From positions 1 to 14,538 of the forward strand of contig JANZZB010000026.1 in NCBI GenBank assembly GCA_026419635.1: a stretch of 14,538 nt of DNA, read 5' to 3'. The stretch comes from Clostridiales bacterium. GTDB taxonomy: Bacteria > Bacillota > Clostridia > Oscillospirales > Butyricicoccaceae. The notes under the pieces were generated by a model, which saw only the letters and a list, made by a program, of their open reading frames with translations, made no database searches and was not told the origin of the DNA. This document shows positions 1 to 6,245 of the stretch, piece after piece. The position numbers were made by a program, and so were the translations under genes. Position 1 is the stretch's first letter. The number at the start of each line of letters is the position of its first letter.

Positions 1-244
1 GCATAATAATAGGTATGTTCGATTTTTTTCGGATCGTTCGGCATATTTCTTCTCCGGTTGTGTCCGGCAGCATCCAATCCAGAATGAGCAAATCTGGTTT
101 TTCTTTTTCAAATTTTTCATACGCTTCTCTGCCGCTAAAAGCAGAGAATAAGACAAAGCCTTCCCGCTTAAGATAAGACTCCAAAACGTCCACTATTTTC
201 GGTTCGTCGTCAACTATTAATATTCGCGTTCCGCTATAACCCAA
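1..244 (-). CDS. Response regulator, receiver domain (3' part beyond window)
   Basis: This is the N-terminal 81 residues of a two-component response regulator; the rest runs off the window edge. The receiver domain is clear: an acidic pair D12-D13 in ILIVDDEP, and the phospho-acceptor D56 in LLILDWMLP. The LDWMLP form is typical of OmpR/PhoB-family regulators, but the DNA-binding domain is not in view, so the subfamily is inferred. The start chosen is TTG at 244-242, because an AAAGGA sits a suitable distance upstream and an in-frame TGA precedes it. The ATG nearby (in GGATGAGC) is in another frame that stops after six codons. It lies just downstream of the CopA gene on the same strand, separated by a hairpin, and could control the metal cluster through the repeat boxes at 5445-5466 and 6129-6150. 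A sensor kinase is expected further downstream but cannot be seen. Confidence 0.9.
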   Translation of the reverse strand, partial: MGYSGTRILIVDDEPKIVDVLESYLKREGFVLFSAFSGREAYEKFEKEKPDLLILDWMLPDTTGEEICRTIRKKSNIPIIM

Positions 245-297
245 TTTTGCTCATCCTTTCTGAAAAAATGCGGTACATACTCTAAAAACATGTATTT

Positions 298-335
298 AAA
301 AGGGGGCAAATCGATTTACAGTTTACCCCCCTTCC
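298..335 (-). terminator. Hairpin after copA; weak terminator or attenuator
   Basis: Seven perfect pairs (AAGGGGG at 300-306 with CCCCCTT at 327-333) continue, after an internal mismatch, as AAA/TTT (308-310 with 322-324). Read on the minus strand, the stem lies directly after the copA stop and is followed by only four T residues (TTTTAAAT). It may therefore end or reduce transcription between copA and the response regulator gene rather than stop it fully. On the plus strand the same stem is followed by CTTCCTTTTT, but no plus-strand gene ends here. Confidence 0.55.
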
Positions 336-338
336 TTT

Positions 339-554
339 TTATGATACTACTTCATACCCTTGATCTTCAATCGTTTCAACAATTTGTTCTAATGTGACTT
401 TTTCCGGGTCAAATTCAACGGCCACTTTTTTCCCATTTAAGTCGACGGTCACTTTTTCTACGCCGCTTAATGCCCCTACAGATTTTTTTACGGCATTTTC
501 GCAATGGCTGCACGTCATCCCGTTGACGTTTAATATTTTTGATTCATTTGTCAT
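339..554 (-). other. In-frame nested CopZ-like reading frame (possible separate product)
   Basis: Residue M969 of the ATPase could start a free 71-residue protein that begins MTNESKIL and contains one HMA domain with the GMTCSHC copper-binding motif. Its length and layout match stand-alone CopZ copper chaperones. It shares frame and stop codon with the ATPase. The reason to list it is the strong internal ribosome-binding site at 561-566. Translation from this ATG is inferred, not shown. It would give both a tethered and a soluble copper donor from one gene. Confidence 0.45.
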
Positions 555-3458
555 GGAAAGTCCTCCGCTATTTTTAATATCTGAAATTTTCATTATGCCG
601 GCACTACCAATCCCGGGTTCTTCCCCCGGATGATCATGCATCGTTATAATCTGCTTTAACGAAATCTCGTACGCTTTTATTTTATCAAAAATTTCTTTTG
701 AAAGCAGTGCTTCCGTTTCTTTTAATTTTTCAAGCTTATATTTTTCCTCATTAAGCTGCTTATCCAGCATAGCTTTTTCTTTATCCGCTTCTTTTTTTGC
801 TTCATCAAGCATACTTTGCGCCATTTCTTTTGTTTCTATCAGAGTGTCCGCAATTTTTAGTTTTATTTTATTAATTTCGTTCTCTTTTTCCATTAATTCA
901 TTTATTCTGTTACGAAGTTCCTGATTCTGTTTTTCAAGTTCTAATAATTTAGGTTGGGCGTTTGCATTAAGGTTGTTTTTTGATTGCCGGTCCTCTTTCA
1001 GTTTCCATTCCGGATTTAGTTCGGAAGTACCCGGCTTATCCTTTTCAGTCGGATCATACCGTTTTAAACTCAACGAATTTGTTACAACGGAAACGGAACT
1101 GAATGCCATTGCTCCTCCGGCGATCATTGGATTTAATAAACCGAATGCAGCAAAGGGAATTCCGATAACGTTATAGAAAAACGCCCAAAACAGGTTTTGC
1201 TTTATCTTCCTCATTGTTTTTCTGGATAAACGAATCGCTGCTGGTATTGTACTTAAATCTCCCCGCATTAACGTGATATCGGCCGCTTCCATTGCAACGT
1301 CAGTACCCGTACCGATTGCCATTCCAATGTCAGCTGTGGCAAGTGCGGGTGCATCGTTAATTCCGTCACCAACCATTGCGACAACTTTGCCGGATTTCTT
1401 TAATTTTTCAACTTCCTCAGCTTTATTTTCTGGCAGCACTTCAGCAAGAACATTTGAAATTCCAACCTGTTTTGCAATCGCTTTTGCAGTTCTTTGGTTA
1501 TCTCCCGTAATCATGTATACGTCAATACCCATTTTTTTCAGGTCGTGAATCGCTTCTTTAGAATGCTCTTTTAAAGTATCGGCAACTGCGATAATCGCTT
1601 CCAGACTGCCGTCAATCGCCATGAGCATGGCTGTTTTACCATCGTCTTCAAGTGCTTCCAGCGTCGAAGTTGCATTACTGATATTCATGTTTTTTTCAAG
1701 CATCAGTTTGCGCGTACCCATCAGGATCTCTTTTTTACTTACGAGCGCTTTCACACCTCTTCCGGGTATTGCTTCAAATGAATCGGGATCGGGAATCGAA
1801 CCGATTTCTTTTTTGCCGTTTTCATAAATGGCAACTCCAAGCGGGTGTTCCGAGTTTTTCTCCGTAACAGCTGCTATTTTTAATAATTCGTCGCGGCCCA
1901 AATGACCAAACGAAATGATATCCGTTACTTCCGGCTGTCCCTTTGTTATGGTTCCTGTTTTATCAAGTACAACAGCATTTAACTTATACGCTGTTTCGAG
2001 ATGCTCTCCGCCTTTAATAAGAATGCCTTTTTCCGCGCCTTTGCCTGTTCCGACCATAATAGCCGTAGGTGTTGCAAGCCCCAATGCGCAAGGACAAGCG
2101 ATGACTAAGACCGCAACCGCGCTTACAATCGCTTTCGTCAGGTCTCCGGTTGCAAAAAACCAAATAAGAAATGTGAATACTGCAATTCCTACCACGGATG
2201 GAACGAATACTCCCGCAACTTTATCTGCAATTTTTTGAATGGGGGCTTTTGAGCCCTGTGCATCTTCGACCATTTTAACAATCTGCGAAAGAACCGTATC
2301 CTTTCCGATTTTTGTCGCCTCGAATTTGAACGTTCCGAATTTATTGATTGTCGCTCCTATACACAAATCGCCAGGCTTCTTTTCTACCGGAAGGCTTTCC
2401 CCGGTTAGCATAGATTCATCAATAGATGAGTTGCCTTCAATAATTTTCCCATCCACCGGAATTTTTTCACCGGGACGCACAAGAATCAAGTCGCCTGTTT
2501 CCACTTCTTCAATCGGAATATCTTCCTCTATCCCGTCGCGAATGACTCTGGCGGTTTTGGCCTGCAGCCCCATCAGTTTTTTAATCGCTTCCGATGTTTT
2601 TCCTTTGGCAACAGCTTCAAGATATTTGCCAAGTAAAATCAATGTTATAATGACGGCCGCCGCTTCAAAATAAAGGTCTTTCATCCCACCCATTTTAGCC
2701 GGTTCAAAGAAGACGTTATATAAACTGTAAAAGTAAGCCGCTGAAGTGCCCATCGCGATTAAAACGTCCATGTTCGAACTTTTTGCTCTAAGCGCATAAA
2801 ATGCGTGTTTGTAGAAACGAAATCCTACAAGAAATTGAATCGGAGTCGCAATAATAAGCTGAAAATAAGCGTTATGCAAAAAAGGAACGTCTATGCCTAG
2901 AAGTGATAAAACCATCGCTAGCACGAGCGGAGCGCTTAACACGATAGATGAAACAAGTGTTATTTTTAGCTTCCTGATTTCTTTTTCCCTTGCTGCTTTT
3001 TCACGATCTTCTGTTATTTCTTCCGCTCTTGTGGCCTCATAACCGAGCGATTCGATCGCTTTTATGACATCGGAAACTTTTATTTCAGACGAATCGAATT
3101 CCACTGACGCTTTTTCTGTCGTAAGATTTACATTTGCTTTTATGACACCGCTAAGCTTACTTAGTTTATTTTCGATTTTTGCAGCACACGCAGCACAGGA
3201 CATCCCGGATATTTTTAATACTGCTTTTGTTTCGTCAGAAGCTGAATCCTTCAATACGGAATATCCAAGTTTATCGACTGCACTTTCAATCTGCCCGATA
3301 TTTGTAATTTGGTCATCAAATTCGACCATGGCCCGTTCCATCGCAAAATTAACATTTGCCAAAAGAACTCCTGAAATTTTATGAAGGCCTTTTTCAATTC
3401 TTGCCGCACAAGCCGCACAAGACATACCGGCGATTTTCATTGTTTCCTTCTTAACCAT
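339..3458 (-). CDS. copA: Cu(+)-exporting P1B-type ATPase with C-terminal coiled coil and CopZ-like domain
   Basis: This 1039-residue protein should export Cu(+) across the cytoplasmic membrane using ATP. Two N-terminal HMA domains carry GMSCAAC (about residues 11-17 and 85-91). The ATPase core shows TGES at 352-355, the CPC ion-binding motif at 455-457, the phosphorylated DKTGT at 499-503, the SEHP motif at 536-539, TGDN at 651-654 and GDGINDAP at 697-704. Copper-type helix motifs follow: YN at 762-763 and MAFSS at 784-788. A usual CopA ends near residue 803. Here a polar linker and a charged coiled coil (about 833-937) follow, then HMA3 (about 973-1037, GMTCSHC) resembling the free chaperone CopZ. 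The start ATG has an excellent AGGAGG five bases upstream. It lies 80 bp after the TauE-like gene on the same strand, probably in one transcript. The function is firm for the core; the role of the tail is unknown. Confidence 0.95.
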   Translation of the reverse strand: MVKKETMKIAGMSCAACAARIEKGLHKISGVLLANVNFAMERAMVEFDDQITNIGQIESAVDKLGYSVLKDSASDETKAVLKISGMSCAACAAKIENKLSKLSGVIKANVNLTTEKASVEFDSSEIKVSDVIKAIESLGYEATRAEEITEDREKAAREKEIRKLKITLVSSIVLSAPLVLAMVLSLLGIDVPFLHNAYFQLIIATPIQFLVGFRFYKHAFYALRAKSSNMDVLIAMGTSAAYFYSLYNVFFEPAKMGGMKDLYFEAAAVIITLILLGKYLEAVAKGKTSEAIKKLMGLQAKTARVIRDGIEEDIPIEEVETGDLILVRPGEKIPVDGKIIEGNSSIDESMLTGESLPVEKKPGDLCIGATINKFGTFKFEATKIGKDTVLSQIVKMVEDAQGSKAPIQKIADKVAGVFVPSVVGIAVFTFLIWFFATGDLTKAIVSAVAVLVIACPCALGLATPTAIMVGTGKGAEKGILIKGGEHLETAYKLNAVVLDKTGTITKGQPEVTDIISFGHLGRDELLKIAAVTEKNSEHPLGVAIYENGKKEIGSIPDPDSFEAIPGRGVKALVSKKEILMGTRKLMLEKNMNISNATSTLEALEDDGKTAMLMAIDGSLEAIIAVADTLKEHSKEAIHDLKKMGIDVYMITGDNQRTAKAIAKQVGISNVLAEVLPENKAEEVEKLKKSGKVVAMVGDGINDAPALATADIGMAIGTGTDVAMEAADITLMRGDLSTIPAAIRLSRKTMRKIKQNLFWAFFYNVIGIPFAAFGLLNPMIAGGAMAFSSVSVVTNSLSLKRYDPTEKDKPGTSELNPEWKLKEDRQSKNNLNANAQPKLLELEKQNQELRNRINELMEKENEINKIKLKIADTLIETKEMAQSMLDEAKKEADKEKAMLDKQLNEEKYKLEKLKETEALLSKEIFDKIKAYEISLKQIITMHDHPGEEPGIGSAGIMKISDIKNSGGLSMTNESKILNVNGMTCSHCENAVKKSVGALSGVEKVTVDLNGKKVAVEFDPEKVTLEQIVETIEDQGYEVVS
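552..566 (-). promoter_or_regulatory. Internal Shine-Dalgarno and ATG for the CopZ-like domain
   Basis: On the minus strand the bases read GGAGGA, a six-base spacer CTTTCC, then ATG (554-552). This is near-ideal spacing for a Firmicutes start, yet it lies deep inside the ATPase gene. It looks like the relic, or still working, start of a former separate copZ gene that became fused to copA. Confidence 0.6.
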
Positions 3459-3502
3459 TTGCTCCTCCTGTGAAATGATATATTAGACAGCGAACTTACC
3501 CA

Positions 3503-3542
3503 TTAAGGTGAGGGGAGTAGAACCCGACCCGCCTCACCTTAA
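3503..3542. repeat. Perfect 11-bp inverted repeat overlapping a stop codon
   Basis: TTAAGGTGAGG at 3503-3513 is matched by its exact reverse complement CCTCACCTTAA at 3532-3542, with an 18-nt loop. The right arm contains the TAA stop of the TauE-like gene (3539-3541). On the minus strand no T-run follows, so it is not a clear intrinsic terminator. Possible roles are transcript end protection, a processing site, or tuning of downstream copA expression. Confidence 0.6.
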
Positions 3543-5380
3543 CCGCAGCAGCCGCCTGAACCGCCGCCCGAAGGGGTATAATTTTTAATTTCTTTTTTGA
3601 TCGCATTCAGATCAATTTTATTCAAATCATCTACCACTTTAACGTATCCATGCAACATTCCCATTCCGCATTGAAATGTAAAATCTGCTTGTGGGGTTAA
3701 AAGCGGCGTTTCTTTTTGTTGATTTAAGTTAAGCTGCCCGTTATATTCCGGAAAAACAACTATGCTGTTGCAGCCGTTTAAACCTACGGTATCAAATTTA
3801 ATCTTTGCCGGGATTCCTTTTTGCAAAACAACAACCGCAGGTGCGTAACCCTGGCTGCCGACTGAAACTGTAACATCCTGCTCGTTGCCATTGATTTTTG
3901 CGATACCTATGTTATCCGTCGGGATCTTCCCATTTGCAAATCCCGGGGGCGTGCTGCCGCAGCAACCACCGGAAGATACTGCATTTGACGATCCTATGGC
4001 CTGCTTAATATCATTTGTAGAAACGGCCGATACATCCGAAACAACTTTAATATTGCTGCGGATCATACCCATCCAGCAGCTATATGGTATATTGCCTTCG
4101 GTATCCGGAGTAAAGTCAATCTCGTTTTTTCCTGCTTTCAATGTTTTTGAAATATTATATTTAGGAATTGTTATTGTTTCATTACAACCGTTTATATCTT
4201 TTGCGTCTGCCTCTATTGTCCATTTAACAGGAATTCCTTTTTGAACGGCAATCGGCGTATAGCTTCCAGACTGCAATTTGGTTGAAACAACCTGAATATT
4301 CCCTTCTATTTTTGCCACGCTGCTCGAACCGGATGCATTTGCCGCAAGTCCGCTTGTAAAACTGATCCCGGAAAGAGCGAACCCTCGGTTCATCATAACA
4401 ATACCCAGTATCATAACCAGCATAGCGCTGACTTTCATCATTTTATGGGTAAATTTTCGGCTTAATAAGGAGCTTAACGCACCAAATCCAAACATCAGAG
4501 GAACCGTTCCGAGACTGAAAATAAACATGGACAGAGCGCCGGTTACAAAATTCCCGGTACCCAATGCGTAAATTTGCATCGCCTGAAGCGGGCCGCAAGG
4601 CATCAACCCGTTTAATAATCCAACATAGAAAGGTCCGTGTTTTCCGTTTTCATGTATTTTTTTGCCGAACAGTTTTGGCATTCTTGGATTTAGTTTCCGA
4701 AGCCAGGGAAAAATATTCAGCATGTTAAGTCCCATGATAATCATAAAAATTCCGGACAAAATTGCCACAATTCCTTTTGCAACACCCGAAAAACTGATTA
4801 CGGAACCAAGCGCGCCGACAATTCCTCCGACCACCGTATAAGAAATGACTCTGCCAGTGTTATACATTAAACTAGGCTTTAATTTTGATAATCCGCCAGA
4901 ATCACTTCCAGGCGACTGATAAGAGACACATTGTGAAAGATTTATTCCGCCGCACATTGCGATACAGTGAAGAGACGTAATGAGTCCAACAACAAACAGG
5001 ATTCCATATCCCATATTTTGCGATATATTCGGCACGAAGTTAAAACCAACTGTATTTTTTATTATCAAATATACAGCAAATAATATTATTCCGATTCCAA
5101 TCAACTGATTAAACGTAAATTTATCGTCATTTTGATTCGAAATACTTTTTTCATTTTGTTTGTTTTTAACTCTGTAATCCAGTTTTTCTATTGTTTCAAT
5201 AATTTTTTCAATCGGGATGATTTTTGGATTATAGTGTACTTCCACCTTTGATTTTTGAAAACTTGCCTGAACATTCTCAACACCGTTTATTTTTTTCAGT
5301 TTGTTTTCGATTCTCATCTCACAGCCGGCACAAGTCATACCGTCAATAAACAAAACTTTTCGGATCAAATTCTGTTCCAT
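3539..5380 (-). CDS. HMA / TauE-SafE (DsbD_2-like) membrane core / double cupredoxin-like hybrid protein
   Basis: This 613-residue membrane protein is probably part of metal transfer at the cell surface. Residues 8-71 form an HMA domain with GMTCAGC (14-20). Residues about 91-335 hold several hydrophobic helices with SLHCIAMCGG (136-145) and GLMPCGP (258-264), the paired cysteine/proline motifs of the TauE/SafE and cytochrome-biogenesis-like (DsbD_2) group. Two related cupredoxin-like domains follow (about 356-447 and 495-583). Each has NGCN early (397-400; 535-538) and an aromatic-x-C-x-MGM motif late (YSCWMGM 433-439; FQCGMGM 569-575), likely metal ligands. A GGCCG motif occurs between them (471-475) and again as the last five residues. 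The start ATG has GGGAG seven bases upstream. It has its own upstream region behind a terminator and is followed by copA. Copper is the likely metal from the context; the exact reaction is unknown. Confidence 0.85.
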   Translation of the reverse strand: MEQNLIRKVLFIDGMTCAGCEMRIENKLKKINGVENVQASFQKSKVEVHYNPKIIPIEKIIETIEKLDYRVKNKQNEKSISNQNDDKFTFNQLIGIGIILFAVYLIIKNTVGFNFVPNISQNMGYGILFVVGLITSLHCIAMCGGINLSQCVSYQSPGSDSGGLSKLKPSLMYNTGRVISYTVVGGIVGALGSVISFSGVAKGIVAILSGIFMIIMGLNMLNIFPWLRKLNPRMPKLFGKKIHENGKHGPFYVGLLNGLMPCGPLQAMQIYALGTGNFVTGALSMFIFSLGTVPLMFGFGALSSLLSRKFTHKMMKVSAMLVMILGIVMMNRGFALSGISFTSGLAANASGSSSVAKIEGNIQVVSTKLQSGSYTPIAVQKGIPVKWTIEADAKDINGCNETITIPKYNISKTLKAGKNEIDFTPDTEGNIPYSCWMGMIRSNIKVVSDVSAVSTNDIKQAIGSSNAVSSGGCCGSTPPGFANGKIPTDNIGIAKINGNEQDVTVSVGSQGYAPAVVVLQKGIPAKIKFDTVGLNGCNSIVVFPEYNGQLNLNQQKETPLLTPQADFTFQCGMGMLHGYVKVVDDLNKIDLNAIKKEIKNYTPSGGGSGGCCG

Positions 5381-5444
5381 ATTATCACTCCCAAGCGAAC
5401 ATTATCGTATCTCTTCTCTTATGAACGAAATGGTATCAACGCGT

Positions 5445-5466
5445 TGTGAAGATATTATGAAGATTC
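5445..5466 (-). promoter_or_regulatory. 11-bp-spaced direct repeat, likely response-regulator box
   Basis: In plus-strand terms, TGTGAAGA (5445-5452) and TATGAAGA (5456-5463) start exactly 11 bp apart, followed by TTC. The box lies 64 bp upstream of the hybrid gene start. A box matching at 19 of 22 positions lies upstream of the DUF2318 gene. Repeats one helical turn apart are typical of OmpR/PhoB-family sites, so the regulator at 1-244 is the natural candidate. I could not assign the core promoter with confidence. Confidence 0.6.
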
Positions 5467-5517
5467 AATCCCGGCTTTTTAACAAAGTGTAAATTATTTG
5501 TCTTTTTTGAAAACACG

Positions 5518-5547
5518 AAAGCAGAGCATGATGAAATGCTCTGCTTT
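5518..5547 (-). terminator. Intrinsic terminator after the DUF2318 gene
   Basis: A perfect 12-bp stem, AAAGCAGAGCAT (5518-5529) with ATGCTCTGCTTT (5536-5547), has a six-base loop. On the minus strand the stem ends in TTT followed by CGTGTTTTC, a modest U-rich tail. It sits seven bases beyond the DUF2318 stop and separates that gene from the hybrid gene, so the two probably have separate promoters, each with its own repeat box. Confidence 0.8.
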
Positions 5548-5553
5548 GATGCT

Positions 5554-6084
5554 TTATACCTTTTTCCAGTTTGAAAATAATTCTTTATTTGCGTTCAGAA
5601 AATCCTCAGATATGGTTATGGACGTATTATCGCTTGTTTTGTCACTCTCCAAAATCGGTACCGGGTTGCATCCATTCTTTTCTTTTTCAACTTGACCTAT
5701 CTTAAACCGGTTTCCGCAATTTTGACAAACAAGTTCATCGCCCTCTTGTTTGTAATAGCCCCTGCCTGAATTGTAGCAAACCTGGCAAGTATTGAAGGCT
5801 GTTCTGATCGTTCCGTCGGGAGCTTTTACGGCTATCAGCTCCATATACGTTCCATTGATATTGTAAGGAATAAATTTCGCTGTTTCGGTTATCTCATTTT
5901 TAACAATGGTAATATCCCCTCCCTTTTGCGCCGAATTTATATTACTATTGTCTGGCTTCCCATTGAAAAAATAAAAAGCCATGATTACAGCAATCAATGC
6001 TCCAAAACCTATCAATATTTTATTGTTCTTTTTTTTCGCCTGAGCTCTATTTTTATTTATAGCTTGTTTTTTTGTATCTCCCAT
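5554..6084 (-). CDS. DUF2318 membrane-anchored protein with two CxxC pairs
   Basis: This 176-residue protein has a lysine-rich N-terminus and one membrane helix (about 23-40), so the rest should lie outside the membrane. The C-terminal half carries FNTCQVC (C100, C103), GYY, VCQNCG (C120, C123) and NGCNPVPI (C139), the conserved pattern of the DUF2318 family. That family is known from metal and iron transport loci and is proposed to bind a metal or Fe-S centre; its reaction is not settled. ATG at 6084 is preceded by AAAAGGAG eight bases upstream. It forms its own transcription unit, bounded by terminators at 6179-6218 and 5518-5547, but shares the upstream repeat box with the hybrid copper gene. 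A role in the same metal response is inferred from this context. Confidence 0.85.
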   Translation of the reverse strand: MGDTKKQAINKNRAQAKKKNNKILIGFGALIAVIMAFYFFNGKPDNSNINSAQKGGDITIVKNEITETAKFIPYNINGTYMELIAVKAPDGTIRTAFNTCQVCYNSGRGYYKQEGDELVCQNCGNRFKIGQVEKEKNGCNPVPILESDKTSDNTSITISEDFLNANKELFSNWKKV

Positions 6085-6128
6085 TTCATACTCTCCTTTT
6101 ATCGTTTTTATTTATTTTACAAAGCGAG

Positions 6129-6150
6129 TATGAAGAAAATATGAAGATTC
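6129..6150 (-). promoter_or_regulatory. 11-bp-spaced direct repeat upstream of the DUF2318 gene
   Basis: In plus-strand terms TATGAAGA occurs twice, at 6129-6136 and 6140-6147, exactly 11 bp apart, followed by TTC. It ends 44 bp before the DUF2318 start codon. The TATGAAGATTC half is identical to the one at 5456-5466. It is read as a response-regulator operator; the -10 is uncertain in the very AT-rich stretch that follows. Confidence 0.6.
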
Positions 6151-6178
6151 TATTCTATCTTTTTAAGTACACTTAAGA

Positions 6179-6218
6179 AGTAAAAAAGACCAATCTAGGA
6201 AGATCGGTCTTTTTTACT
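6179..6218 (-). terminator. Strong, probably bidirectional terminator
   Basis: AGTAAAAAAGACC (6179-6191) pairs fully with GGTCTTTTTTACT (6206-6218). After one mismatch four more pairs (ATCT/AGAT) close a four-base AGGA loop. On the minus strand the stem ends in a run of T residues just after the stop of the secreted helical protein, so it ends the TetR-MMPL-secreted protein operon. It also has a T-run on the plus strand. Confidence 0.85.
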
Positions 6219-6245
6219 GTTAGGCAATTAAGTTAAGAAACTTTC

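Noticed and set aside
2239..2673. Plus-strand frames opposite copA, the longest with 144 codons
   Set aside because: They mirror the highly conserved ATPase frame on the other strand and have no recognisable domains or ribosome sites.
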